Assembly: GCA_030770535.1 (NCBI GenBank)
Contig: JASVEC010000070.1
Location: forward strand, 1-64,000
Source: Batkoa obscura
Lineage: Eukaryota > Entomophthoromycota > Entomophthoromycetes > Entomophthorales > Batkoaceae
Length of the DNA stretch: 64,000 nt
Direction: 5' to 3'
The translations under genes and the position numbers were made by a program. Of this stretch, positions 36,651 to 48,372 are shown one piece after another (within the stretch, counting starts at the first letter, position 1; each line of letters starts with the position of its first letter). Under the pieces are notes generated by a model, which was not told the DNA's origin, did no database searches, and saw nothing but the letters and a program-made list of their open reading frames with translations.

Positions 36651-36967
36651 ATGTTCGATATGTTACAGTTATTGTTTGAAGCTGAAAACAAAGGAGATGT
36701 ATTACCTAACAACGAAATGACAAAAGATGTTACGGACTTGGAAAAAGAGGATATTGTAAGTTTTAGAAATATGTTAAATATTTGACTTAGGAATTAATAG
36801 TTTTTCATTAGAATAAACTCAAAGCTTTAAGTTTAATGAGAGACTTTCTTGATAAAAGAGATGACTTTTGTAATATACCACCACTAGAGAATTTAGTTAA
36901 CACGCCTATTTCTAAAAGGCCAAGTCATGATGCTTTCAACAAACCTAGTATTGAAAGTAGGAAGTAA
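36651..36967 (+). CDS. Small two-exon gene, unknown function (86 aa)
   Basis: Exons 36651-36755 (35 codons) and 36812-36967 (51 codons plus stop) join in phase 0 across a 56-nt intron with GTAAGT and TTAG ends. The product begins MFDMLQLLFEAENKGDVLPN and continues NKLKALSLMRDFLDKRDDF before a basic tail ending SIESRK. It is acidic and Leu-rich in the first half, predicted mostly helical, with no signal peptide or membrane segment. Support comes from the clean splice sites, normal codon composition next to very AT-rich flanks, and a TATA-like box upstream. I do not recognise a family. It could instead be the conserved end of a larger lost gene. Confidence 0.6.
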
Positions 36968-39448
36968 TCGTATTTATGCTTGGTGATTTCTAAGCAAAAC
37001 AGGCATGAAAATAGTTGTATTCGCAGTTTTTGTTAATAATTTTTGTACTTAGAGAATAAATATTTAATTATATTGTTAATAAATTAACAGAGCATTAGTA
37101 ATTCTATCTTATTTTTCAAAATGTTTTAATATGTTTAACTGTAATCGTAATCAAATGTTGAAAAGGTATTTTATACAAATCAGAGATAAGGTAAAGATAT
37201 AAATATGGAAAATACACTTATTGAGTAAATAGTTTAATCTAACACAATCCTTATTTCCAGTTCAAGTTATAAAAAAAGTGCTCTTTTTATTATAAAAAGA
37301 AAATAAGGTCAATAATAATTCTAGCGAATTCAAGATCTAGACAATGGAGATTAATAAAGTGTATCTTTTGAGAGTTTTGATTTAATGAATTATATAAAAT
37401 ACCGACTTCTTGCCTATTATTTTTACTAATCAATCCATGATCCAGAAAATTCCAAAGGAAAAACTATCTAACCGGACAAAAGAAGCCTATAACATTAATA
37501 GATTTTCATTTGTAAATCTAGACTTACAAGGGATTTTATACTTAGCTAATATAAAAAGTTACCATCCATTAAATATTGCATAAGCAAACTAAATTAAAAT
37601 TTAGTAATAAAATGAGCTAGAAAATATTTAAAAATAAATGTAATCTCTCTATTTTTAAAGTTCTAGACATTTACATCTCTTTTGAATTGATCCTTCTACG
37701 TTTTGATTTAATTACATCCCCTTAATGTCAAAATACTAAATTATTTCCTTGGCTTTAATCAAATTATTTGATTGAATGCTAGACCTTATAAAAATTGTCA
37801 ATTACCTATAATATTTAATGACAATGCTAAAGATTTAAGTAAAACAAATAATAATAAAAATTATTTTTAAAATTATTGTCACACTCACTTATATAAACTA
37901 AATAGATATTATACTATTTAAATAATTGTAAAGCACATTGAATTAGTCAATATGTTGTATCACTTGATGTTTCTTGTAGAAGTAATTGAAGAGTTAATGT
38001 CGTATTTAATTGATAGGAAAGTAGATAAGCTTTTAGATAAGAAGGCATATCCATAAGGTTGACATTTTAATTTTATCACATCATATCTTTTAACATTTTG
38101 AACTCTTGGTTTAAACCGACAAGTAAGTTTATTAGTATAAAAGAATAATTAAAATTGAAAAATAGTATTTGGAGAGGGTCTCTTAACTTTAATGTTAGAG
38201 TTGAGGCCTTTATTCTGCTACCTTTTAAATATTATATTATTAATTAGCTTATATGCTTAAATCCATTGAATGTACATAACAGAACCATCTTTTTTTCATC
38301 CGCTATTTTAATAAACTATCCGCTTTATATAGGCGGAGCTGGACTAAATTTATAAAAAATATCTAGCTATTATTTGTGTTTCATTTAAAATCTTTAAAAA
38401 GTGTAATTTAAAGCTTAGATTATTTTACGATACCCTTAAACTTTATAGATGTTAGATTATCTTTTGGCCCTTTTGTCCTTGCTCAAATTAATATTGAAAT
38501 ATTGGGCAGAAGCATTTGGATTAATAAAATTACAAGCTAAAATTTAGAAAACTAAATTAGCTATCACAGGAATTTCATCAGTATGTATTTTGTACTGAGT
38601 TGCTTATATTAAAATATCTATTAGACAAAATATTGACCAGTCGATAGTTTACAAAAACAGAAGCAAAAAACTTGGTATTAAGTAAGAACAATTTAATAAT
38701 AAAGTATAGAAAAATAAGCTCATATTTTAAAATAACAATCTAAAGTAATATACAAAGGTAATATCACTTTATTGCTTAAGTCCAAAAGAATCAGTTGTAT
38801 TATCTAGAATCAATCAATTAAAATTGAATAGCAATAGTTTATTATTTTTAATTTATTGAAACAGATTAAGAGAATAACTTTTTATTAATAAAATAATATA
38901 CATTACTATTTATAGTTTTTAATCATGTTATACTCCTATCTATGATATAAATAGACTCTATTATTTTTCATAAATAGGATTAGTGCCAACAATAGTAAGC
39001 TCTTGGCCATGATGGATAGACCAATCAATTCGAAGGACAAGAGATATAGTATTCCACCCCATCAGAATTATCTCATGAATAATATTTAAGCAAACTGTTT
39101 TAAAATTTTCAACAATAAGTTATAAAAAATAAACAAAATGTAAAAATTGGCAGTATAAATTGAAACAATTCTGATTAAAACTAGAGTCATTTCTGCTAAA
39201 AAGTTTAACTTTGTTTATTTTTTTATAATTATTATTAGATAATTCTATTACAGTGTTCAATTTTTTTTAGTTAATATATTAGATTGAAAAGTATTTATTT
39301 AGTTTAATTAAGCCCATTTAATCTTATTAAAAATTTATCTTAAAGAAGAGTGATTTGAATCCACCAATAAAACTCAAGTAATTCCAGCAATTATAAAAAG
39401 AAATTAACAGTTTAAGCCACCATTTTTTATAATTAAAAATATTTATTT
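36968..39448. other. 2.5-kb spacer, mostly featureless
   Basis: Very AT-rich. Apart from the short coding-like patch at 38961-39060 I see no feature. This is the upstream region of the TMCO4-like gene. Confidence 0.45.
38961..39060 (-). pseudogene. Short coding-like fragment, possibly CBM20-type
   Basis: On the minus strand about 33 codons read WNTISLVLRIDWSIHHGQEL followed by TIVGTNPIYEK and a stop. The W-x3-G-x-x-L-x-I-V-G-x-N pattern recalls the start of CBM20 starch-binding domains. No other exon is visible nearby. It could be a relic, one exon of a gene I cannot see, or chance. Confidence 0.25.
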
Positions 39449-42066
39449 ATGTCGGACGGATTTCAAGAAGTAACAATCAGTGAAAGTGGAAATGAAGATG
39501 GATTAAATGAAGTTAAAAGAGATCCAAGTATAAGGAGTACTAGTACCATTTCAAGGAACTCATACATTGACTTTAATCATCATGTACCAAATACTACTAC
39601 TCTTTCACACACCGATTATGACAATGGTTTATCCATTCAAAGTGATGTAACTTTAATTGGTGAATTACCTGTATTTTCTCCAGCTACCTCCACATTACCA
39701 ACTATTATGGTCAAAGAAGAAAATAACGAAGAGGAAGAAGTGGATTTTCAATTAAATCTAATGAATATTGATGAAGGATTAAATTTAACAGATAATATGG
39801 ATAATCTATCAAATAGAAATAAACATATAGAAGCAACTAAAGATATATTTACAGATGAAGAAAAATTTGCTTATGTAGCTTTATGTAGAGTATTGTTAAC
39901 GCAACAAACTAGTAAATATCCCTTCAAAATTAAAGAGTATGCTTCAGCTAATGCAAGTTATACTGTTTTTGCAAAAAAAATAATGAAAAAATTATATAAT
40001 CATATGGCTGTTAGTGAAGAAGGTAAACCATTGTTTTTTTTATTTGAATTAAATTTTAATTTTTGTAGAACAAGTGATGATTGATAAATTATGTAGTCAT
40101 GGAGTTATACCGTCCGATTTAAGTAAAACAATCCTATCAAATTGTACTACAAAAGAAGCAAGATTGAATAAAGCAACTATTGAAAAATTAAATGAGACTA
40201 ATCAAATTGATGTACCAAAAGGATCACAAACATTAAAAATAGATATAAGATGGACCATCATATTAGATTTATTTTTGTTATTAACAAATGAAGATATTTA
40301 TGATTCAAGATCAAGGACATTGTTAAAAGCAATGGCAGAAGAAATTAAATTGGATTGGTTTGATGTCATTGATTTAGAAAAAAGAGTAGCGGAACAATTT
40401 CAAATTAATGAAGTAGCGGAAGCATTAACTCATACTTCTGAAACAAAAGCAAGGAAAAAGACTAATTTAAAATCAAGGTTGTTATTAATAGGTGTAGCTA
40501 CTGTTGGTGGTAGTGTGATTATTGGTTTGTCAGCTGGTTTATTAGCGCCCGTAATTGCAACCGGTGTCGGAGCTGCTTTTACTGGTTTGGGTTTAGCTGG
40601 TACATCGACTTTTTTTGCAGGTGCTGGTGGTACGGCATTAATTGCCACTGGAGGTGTTGTTGCTGGTGGAAGTAAGTTAAAGTAAAATCAAGTATACATA
40701 TTGATTAATTAAATTTATAGCCATTGCTGGTCAAAAAATGGAAAAAAGAACAAGAGGAGTGAATATATTTGAATTTTTACCTATTTATGATAACAAAAGA
40801 TCAAGTGTATTATTAAGTATAACAGGATGGCTTCCAGGTAAAGGAGAAGATGTAACAAAACCATTTAGCATGGTAGATAGTCGAATTGGTGATCATTTTT
40901 CATTATTATGGGAACCAGAAGCTTTAAAACACCTTGGTAATTCATTAAAACTATTAGCAGGTGAAGTGTTATCATTTGCTGCTCAAGAAATTTTAAAGCA
41001 TACATTGTTAAGTGCCCTTTTAGCTGCATTAGCAGTTCCAATGGCACTTAGTAAATTAGGTTATTTAGTTGATAATCCTTGGTCTAATGGTTTAGTATTA
41101 GCTGAAAAAGCAGGCCTAGTTTTAGCGGATATATTATTAAACCATGCACAAGGTCATCGTCCAGTTTCATTGGTTGGATTTTCTCTTGGCGCACGCGTCA
41201 TCTTTTATTGTTTGTTGGAGTTAAGTCGATTAAAAGCATTTGGTATTGTTGAAAATGTTTATATATTTGGAGCGCCAATTACTGCTTCCCAAAAACAATG
41301 GAAAGAAAGTGCCTCTGTTGTTTCTGGACGATTCGTTAATGGGCATGTGAAAAGTGATTGGATCTTAGGTTTCTTATATCGAGCTGCCTCCACTAGTTTT
41401 TCAATTGCTGGACTTAACCCAGTACAAAATGTAGAAGGGGTAGAAAACGTAGATGTTACTCATTTAGTGTCAGGTCATTTAGCCTATCGTCATATGATGC
41501 CAACATTAATGAAAGAAGTTGGTATACCAGTTACCAGCGAAACATTTGAAGATGAAGATGAAGAAAATACAAATGAGCCTTCAGAATTGGAAGTATCAGA
41601 TAATCTTGAAGCTATTATCAAAGGTCAAGTACCTAACCCAGCAGCTGCATCTGCAGCAAATCCTAAACCCAAATCTGGAACTCGTAATAAATCATGGTAT
41701 GATACATCAGTATTTAATAAACTTAGATGGACAGGAAAAAGTAGTCAACCAAAAGATGAAATTAAACAAGTAAATAAAAACGACAATAAAGGAGAATTGA
41801 AAGTGGATCCTTATCAAATTCCTAAAGCTAAATCGCCATCCATGATGCAAAAAGCAAAATCTGTTAACATATCTAATCATGGTAAACATTCATTATCGAC
41901 ACAAAATGTGGAAAATTCATTACCTCTATATTCTAAAAAGGATCCCTTGATATTAAGATCGGATAGTGAACCTAGTTCCTATTCATTAGATTCTAAAGAG
42001 GGAGGATTTGATTGTGCCGAAATGTTAAAGCATCCCGATTTTGCTAGACCAAAATATCGCCGTTAA
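39449..42066 (+). CDS. TMCO4: TMCO4/DUF726 family membrane-associated alpha/beta-hydrolase-like protein
   Basis: Three exons (39449-40022, 40069-40671, 40721-42066) join in frame to 840 aa. Residues ~1-110 are acidic and disordered. A helical region follows, then a Gly/Ala-rich double hydrophobic segment (~330-392, LLLIGVATVGGSVIIGLSAG onward) that likely inserts in membrane. The DUF726 hydrolase-like domain (~393-690) has SITGWLPGKGED and the nucleophile elbow GFSLGA at 545-550 (Ser547). Asp in HVKSDW and His in GHLAYRH could complete a triad. The yeast relative (YFL034W/MIL1) is linked to AP-1 clathrin trafficking; enzymatic activity is not established for the family as far as I know. The C-terminal ~150 residues are disordered and Lys/Ser-rich. 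A normal, intact member. Confidence 0.92.
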
Positions 42067-42331
42067 TTTTTAAAGTTTTATTTTGTTAATTACCTTTTCC
42101 TTATAGTACTGTAAAACTAACTATTGAATTTATTTATAAAATTATATACTATTTTATCTACCATTACATGTTTTTTCAAGATTTTTTTCGATAAAGTTAT
42201 ATTTCAAAACATTTATAGTTTATTTTTAACAACAATAGGAGAGAGATGAACCTTCATTCATGATTCTAGTAAATAAAGCCGTAAATTAACCTTCGAAGGT
42301 AACAATACATGGTTTTAATTCTTTAATAATA

Positions 42332-43717
42332 TTATTCTAAGATATCCAAAATAATGTTCACATGACTAAAATAAGAAAGTAGAGTATTATACTTTGATGA
42401 ACTGTTATTTATAGATTTTCTATCAATTTGGATTATAAATGGCTCTTTTTTATAATATACGCTGAATAACACGTTTTCCCCAGGGTTCCATTTTCCATCT
42501 AAAAATTTAACTACTCTAATGCCATTTAGAAAAAATAAAATGATAGATAAGGTATTAGATGGAATGTAGCATTGGTTAAAAGTGACCTTTCTAATTGAAT
42601 TAGAGTGTATAAAGTTTTGAATATTTTCAAATAGTGCTCTCAGATCCTTTACTTTAAGATCCTTCTTGTCATCAGCAATGTAATAATATGAATTAAATTT
42701 GTGGTTTATAAGGTTTAAATCGTGAATAGTTAATACTTGAAGATTTCGTAAGCATAAAATGGCCCTGAATGTGGATTCAAAAGCAATTGTTCCACTAATA
42801 CAAATTTCTCTTAAACATAAAACATTGAAAAGTGACTTTATGTTAGACATTGAGCTAGTGAAACCAAAAGATTGAATAGTTGGATGTGTCGACTTTATTG
42901 TGTCTTGATAAATAAAGTCATCAATATCTATAAATACATGCTTTATTTTAGAGATATCACCTAAGTATCTTAAAGGAACCTTTTTTACTGGGATGCCTGT
43001 TACCCTTAATATTTCAAGTGAATGAAAATTCGAAGTATCATTAAAATTTGAGTGTATAGAAAATCTACTGGATATAACTATTAGCTTCTTTAATTGTACG
43101 AATAGCACTTTTAGTTTTCCGAGGGCGGTTAAATTAACTGCATTACATTTAATTTCCAATGTTGTGAGTTTCTCTGGATCAAGTAAGCTAACAAGAAAAT
43201 CTAATTCTAATAAACCTTTAATAGTTACTGTTACTTTTTTAGCCTGATGTAGTAAATTAATATGCTTTAATAAGATAGATTTATAATTATACTCAGTAGC
43301 TAAAATTATATTTTTTATGTAAGGCAGTTTATGTGGTATTAACTTATCTAATGTATCTATGTTGGTTAATTTTGTATAATCGATATTTAATATTACAATG
43401 TTAGGACATAGCGATAAATATTTTAATTGAAAACTTGTTAGCCTTAGATACTGTATATTGTTTCTGTACTTTTTGTAAAAGGAAAACTGAATATATGAGT
43501 ATCTGCTATGCTTTTTACATAATGGATATTCAATACATGGATAATATGGTAGATCTAAATAGATAGAATAACATAAATGGCTGAAAATAAGTTGGTTGAT
43601 TTGTTTAAATAGTGCTTTGTTTAAAAACCTTAAATCATATAAAACATCTGGTGATAGGAAATCAAAAATAGTATCAGCCACAATGTCGGGTAAGTTATCT
43701 AGTTTTAAAGTAGTCAT
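42332..43717 (-). CDS. F-box protein with LRR-like repeats (461 aa)
   Basis: Single exon. The F-box at ~3-45 (LDNLPDIVADTIFDFLSPDV, then LYDLRFLNKALFKQI) would bind Skp1 in an SCF ubiquitin ligase. The rest is made of irregular Leu/Ile-rich units such as LEILRVTGIPVKKVPLRYL and LREICISGTIAFESTF, suited to a leucine-rich solenoid that selects substrates. The target is unknown. A decayed paralog lies at 33430-34778, and a more distant F-box gene at 60823-62121, indicating a lineage-expanded family. A TATAAATAAAG sits 41 bp upstream on the minus strand. Confidence 0.85.
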   Translation of the reverse strand: MTTLKLDNLPDIVADTIFDFLSPDVLYDLRFLNKALFKQINQLIFSHLCYSIYLDLPYYPCIEYPLCKKHSRYSYIQFSFYKKYRNNIQYLRLTSFQLKYLSLCPNIVILNIDYTKLTNIDTLDKLIPHKLPYIKNIILATEYNYKSILLKHINLLHQAKKVTVTIKGLLELDFLVSLLDPEKLTTLEIKCNAVNLTALGKLKVLFVQLKKLIVISSRFSIHSNFNDTSNFHSLEILRVTGIPVKKVPLRYLGDISKIKHVFIDIDDFIYQDTIKSTHPTIQSFGFTSSMSNIKSLFNVLCLREICISGTIAFESTFRAILCLRNLQVLTIHDLNLINHKFNSYYYIADDKKDLKVKDLRALFENIQNFIHSNSIRKVTFNQCYIPSNTLSIILFFLNGIRVVKFLDGKWNPGENVLFSVYYKKEPFIIQIDRKSINNSSSKYNTLLSYFSHVNIILDILE

Positions 43718-43757
43718 TTCAAGTTTAAAAAAAGCAAGAAATTATTAATTCTTCACT

Positions 43758-43769
43758 TTATTTATACTT
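43758..43769 (-). promoter_or_regulatory. TATA box of the F-box gene
   Basis: Minus-strand AAGTATAAATAAAG lies 41 bp before the ATG. The same box at the same spacing precedes the pseudogene copy. Confidence 0.55.
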
Positions 43770-43852
43770 TGTGATAATATAATTAAGTAGAATATTGGTT
43801 CATTATTTAATCACTTTTATTTACTTTATGATTATTTATCCTATATAAAAGC

Positions 43853-43893
43853 ACTCATTAGTTACTCATTAGTTACTCATTAGTTACTCATTT
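43853..43893 (+). repeat. 11-bp tandem repeat upstream of the F-box gene
   Basis: About 3.7 copies of CTCATTAGTTA in direct tandem, ~140-175 bp upstream of the minus-strand F-box ATG. Confidence 0.9.
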
Positions 43894-44018
43894 TATAAAT
43901 TAATCAAGTTAAAGTTATTTATATGTTAATAAGTGCATTTAATCAATTATCAATAGATATTTTAAGCTTTTACAATTTTTACTTGCTCAATATTTCTTTG
44001 AAAGTGCTTAAAAAAATA

Positions 44019-44120
44019 AATGGAGATATTTTTTTGATTTCATTACTTTTTCCATCTTTTAAGCACTATTTGAGCGGAAAATTTATTGGTAAAATCCTTA
44101 AACCCTTAAATACATCCCTA
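44019..44120 (-). repeat. MITE copy 13
   Basis: Reverse copy with degraded ends (AATGGAGATAT and ACATCCCTA). The core TTTTAAGCACTATTTGAGCG is clear. It creates a spurious open frame. Confidence 0.88.
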
Positions 44121-44712
44121 AATGGTGCATCAAATAGCCTTTTGTATTGGCGGTGTGATATCATTTTGTTAATCTAAAATACTTTTCACTTCAATGTTTT
44201 TTATATTTAAAAAAGAGTCATAAGCAAGTACTCAAAGTTACTAAAATAAATATTTTTCAGCAAACACATAATAATAATAGCTTTTTGTATTTTGCCTTTA
44301 TGGTAATAAATAATACGCTTTTAGTATATTTGACTTTTCAAGGAAGCAAGATGCTGCTTGATGTCTTTTGAAGAGGTAGATGAAATTGCAATATCATATC
44401 AACAAAGATCAAGTTTCAAAAGCTTATAAATTAAATTATCAAGGCTCTATTACTATCAAGTTTGGACATTTATTTAAGTATATTTATTAACGCTTTGCTG
44501 GGTTGTTAATATCTTAACAAGGGATGTGAGGCCATTGACATGTTTACTTAATAATACTAAATAATTAAAAGAATATTACCAATGAAATCTAATAACTAGG
44601 AGGAATTTGTTGAGCATAGTTGGATACTGAATCAACTCTAAGTTGGTTACCACGACGATAATAGGAGGGTTAGCTACCAAAATTATATTTGAGTGATGTA
44701 TCTTTATTATCA
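44121..44712. other. Spacer, nothing recognised
   Basis: 44510-44690 is somewhat less AT-rich than the surroundings, without a usable open frame. Confidence 0.4.
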
Positions 44713-44815
44713 TATGGCGATGTTTTTTTTGGCTTCATTACTTTTTCCATCTTTTAAGCGCTATTTGAATGGAAAATTGTTAGTAAACTCTTAAATACAG
44801 AAATACATCCCCATA
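44713..44815 (-). repeat. MITE copy 14
   Basis: Reverse copy with ends TATGGCGATGT and ACATCCCCATA. Confidence 0.9.
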
Positions 44816-45006
44816 TATATGGGATATATTACATTTGATTGAAATTTGTAATAGCGTAAGTCACCACTACTATATGTAAACGTTACTTTACTCAATCTTA
44901 AGTCGTAAAAGCAGTCTATAATATTGCCTTTTTTAATGTATGGATAAAGTATTTGGATATTGTCTTTTATTAGTATTTATACCATAAATTTATTATTTAA
45001 ATAGTA

Positions 45007-45110
45007 TATGAGGGTATGTTTTTTATTTAAGACTTTTCCTAACAATCTTTCCACCCCAAATAACATTTAAAAAACGGAAAAGTAATGAAATCAAAAAAGA
45101 CTTCCGCATA
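45007..45110 (+). repeat. MITE copy 15
   Basis: Forward, diverged copy with ends TATGAGGGTATG and CTTCCGCATA. Confidence 0.85.
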
Positions 45111-45152
45111 TGTGTCTTTATCGAAAGTCATTAAATTTAATAGCTATTATTA

Positions 45153-45254
45153 TATGGGGATGTATTTTTGTGTTTAAGAATTTTACTAACAAATTTTCCG
45201 CTCAAATAGCGCTTAAAAATGGAAAAAATAATGAAGTTAAAACACTCCCACATA
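45153..45254 (+). repeat. MITE copy 16
   Basis: Forward copy starting 43 bp after copy 15. The left end is perfect and the right end is slightly shortened. Confidence 0.9.
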
Positions 45255-46290
45255 TATTAATTACTATGAATTTTGAAACCACTTTTATTAGTATATCCGA
45301 CTAAAACCTCAAATTTGTTATCAGAATCTAATATTTCAATCTCATAATACATTGATTACAAATTTAATGTTTGATAGTCTGCTTGTACTACACAGTTATT
45401 ATTGAGATATATACAATTGCTCTCTTTTTCCACAATTTTATCTCCTTCTCCAGCATTTGCTTTAAATTTGTTCATACTGATATGTGAGATATGCTATACC
45501 CTTATTTCGTTTTGAGATGACAATCAATATAAAGTTATTAAGAAACATTTTTAAGTTAAAATTTTTCAATGATATTTTGACGCTTTTTATAGACTTTTCT
45601 TTATTGATTATTTTTTAGATTCTTGAATGAGGTACTAAACTTGCAAGTTCTTATCAAATTACAATCGAATTTTTCCATTAAAGAACTATTACTATTGCTA
45701 CCTTTTTTCAAGACAATTAGCAAGTTGTTATGTTTTAAAACAAATATTTTAAGCTTTAAAATACAACTTGAATGTTGATGGGATAATTTTCACCAATTAA
45801 AGCGGATTTTTTTACATTAAAAAACTTTAAAAAGCTAGTAATTTTAAATTAATTTCAAATTAAAACACTATGTTTATTTTAGTAATATAAATTTAATATA
45901 ATATTAGTTTTAACACTACTATTAATTTTTGGTTTGATTTAAGTCTAAGTATAAAATTTAATATATTTAATATAATATTTGTTTTAAGTTTTTGGAGTAT
46001 CTTTAAAATTGATATTAAATAAACAAAATTTATAAAATCACAAAACTTTTAATAATTTAAAAATGTTAAAAATAGCAAAAAAAATTGCATAAATCAAAAT
46101 AATTATATAATAAGTTAGCTTTTCTATGATAATAATATACAATATTTAAAAATAGTACTTGATTAATTATTTTAATACTATGATTTAATATTGTAGTATT
46201 GGATATTAATTATAAAAAATTCAATAACATAAATATATAATAAATAATTTAGCAATATTTGAATTTCTATATTCAAAAAGTATTATATTA
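45255..46290. other. Spacer, nothing recognised
   Basis: Extremely AT-rich with no feature supported. Confidence 0.5.
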
Positions 46291-46397
46291 TATGGGGATG
46301 TGTTTTTATGTTTCAGAATTTTACCAATAACCTTTCTGCTCAAGTAGTGCTTAAAAAATGGAAAAAGTAGTAAAACCAAAAAAAATATTCCTCTATA
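46291..46397 (+). repeat. MITE copy 17
   Basis: Forward copy with left end TATGGGGATGT and right end ATTCCTCTATA. Confidence 0.9.
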
Positions 46398-46454
46398 ATT
46401 TTTAGAGCTTTTTAACTAAAAACATTTATTAAAATCCATCAAACATAATAAATA

Positions 46455-46557
46455 AATGGGGATGTTTTTTGGCTTCATTGTTTTTCCCATCTTTTAAGCA
46501 CTATTTGAGTGAAAAAATTGTTAGTAAAATTCTTAGACATAAAAATATGTCCCCAAA
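46455..46557 (-). repeat. MITE copy 18
   Basis: Reverse copy facing copy 17 across 57 bp. The two could form one large inverted repeat. Confidence 0.9.
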
Positions 46558-46637
46558 TAGTAAATCATTTTGAATAATAATATTTAATAGTATTATTATC
46601 CTAATAGCTAAATCCATTCAATGACTTTACAAAAAAT

Positions 46638-47883
46638 TTATGATTCATTAGAATTCTCAGCTACTTTTTCAGCTTCTGTATGATTTTGGAGTGGAATATC
46701 TTCACAAGCTAAGGTACATATTAAACTAATCACGCAAAAAGGAATCATAGAAAGGAAAAGGGTACGAAAGGCATCAAGATAAGAAACAGTTACTTGTTTT
46801 TGAATTGTAGAAGATAAAGTATCCAATTATTAAGTTGACTCAAAAGTTGAGTAATCTAAAAAAAATTAATAACTATATAGAATGAAATCGAAATATTAAA
46901 TTTACATTTTCCTCAGGGAGATTATGTTTTAAAGAATTAAATAAAACGTTATTGTAAATGGAACCGACAATAGCTAAACCAAAAACACCTCCAAGAGTTT
47001 GTGCAGATGCGATAAAAGAAGTGATCATAGCAGCGTCCGAAGCATTCACTGCTAACTGAGCACAAGTTAAAGTTAATTGAATATTAAAACCAATACCTGC
47101 TCCAATTAAAACAGGAAAAACAAAGAGTTCAGCTTGAGTAATATCCTTTCTTAATAGAGCCATTAAAGAAATACCAATTAAAAGAATAACTGAACCAGAG
47201 CGCATGATAGGTCGATAAGTACGAAATTGTTGAGCAAGTAAACCCGAAGCTACCGAACATAAACATACTGCTAATAAAGGAGGAAAAGCATGTAAACCAG
47301 CATCAAATGCGGATTTCAATTGAACTCGTTGGTGATACAATGGCCAATAATAAGTAGTTGAAAAAAAAGGTATACAATACATAAAGGCATTGATACTGGC
47401 TAATAATGAATTTCTCGTAAATAATCTTCCTGGAATGACTGGTTCTTTAGCATAATATTTCTCAACAAATATAAAAGCAGTCAATAATACAAGACTAATA
47501 ATTAAACATAATAGAACTTGAATTGAAGACCAACTGTAAGTTGTACCACCCCAATTTAACCCAAGAGTAAGTAATATAATTCCAACGACTAACAATATTG
47601 TACCTAAAAAATCAATACGTGGAATCGTATCTTTAAATTTTGAATTATTTAACTTTAATTTAGGCAATGAAAATATAATGACTATTCCAGCTATTATTAC
47701 AATAGGTATATTAATATAAAATACCCATCTCCAAGTTAAATAATCGGTTAATAAACCACCTAATAACGGGCCTGCTACATTAGCTAAAGCAAAGGTGGCA
47801 CTTATTATACCTTGATAAAGACCCCTTTGTACCATAGGTACTACATCTATAATTAATAATTAATAAATTAAAAATTAAAAAGT

Positions 47884-47919
<36 letters not shown>

Positions 47920-48372
47920 AAAACTCATACCTGAAATTACAATAAAAGCAAGAGAAAACAAACCACCAGCAGCTACCCCTGAGACAGCACGAAATACAAT
48001 TAACATAATTATATTAATAGCTACTACACCACATCCAATACTACCAATTAGAAATAAAGTCAAACAAAACAACAGGAGAGTTTTACGACCAAATAGATCT
48101 GAAAATTTTCCATAAATTGGTTGGAATGCCGTTTGTGTTAATAAATAAGAAGCTGCTATCCATGTTACTTCTCCATTTGAGCCAAAGTCATTCACTATGG
48201 AATTAATAGCATTAGCTACAATAGTTTCATCAATAGAGGCTAGAAAAATAGATAAAATTAAAGAAAACATAATGAAGGCGAGTTTTAGTCCGGTTGGTTG
48301 AATATTAGTTGAAGTTGAGTTGCTTTCTTCAATAAAAAAATTTTGAATATTAAGTTGAAAATCTAATATCAT
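46638..48372 (-). CDS. DHA2-type MFS drug:H+ antiporter, last exon out of frame
   Basis: Exons 47931-48372 and 46906-47846 join in frame (460 codons); a third exon (46638-46855) follows a 50-nt intron. Members export drugs or fungal metabolites across the plasma membrane using 14 membrane helices. Seen here: SIDETIVANAINSIVNDFG (helix 1, DHA2 type), KFSDLFGRKTLLLF (motif A), and the motif C-like GPLLGGLLTDYLTWRWVFYI. Many further hydrophobic helices follow. Exon 3 opens in frame as ITQLLSQLNNW, but the expected last helix (DTLSSTIQKQVTVSYLDAFR and IPFCVISLICTLACEDIPL) lies in another frame, as if one base were missing near 46824-46828. As written the protein would lose its final helix. It may be an assembly error or early pseudogenisation. 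The first intron is an AAT/ATT palindromic repeat. Confidence 0.85.
47884..47922. repeat. AAT/ATT palindromic microsatellite in an intron
   Basis: (TAA)n runs directly into (ATT)n inside the first intron of the transporter gene and could fold into a hairpin. Confidence 0.85.

Noticed and set aside
38490-38560. Peptide containing YWAEA resembling integrase-type motifs
   Set aside because: Too short, no other parts of an element in either flank.
39352-39366. GATTTGAATCCACC resembling a tRNA T-arm
   Set aside because: No acceptor stem, anticodon arm or D-arm could be paired around it.
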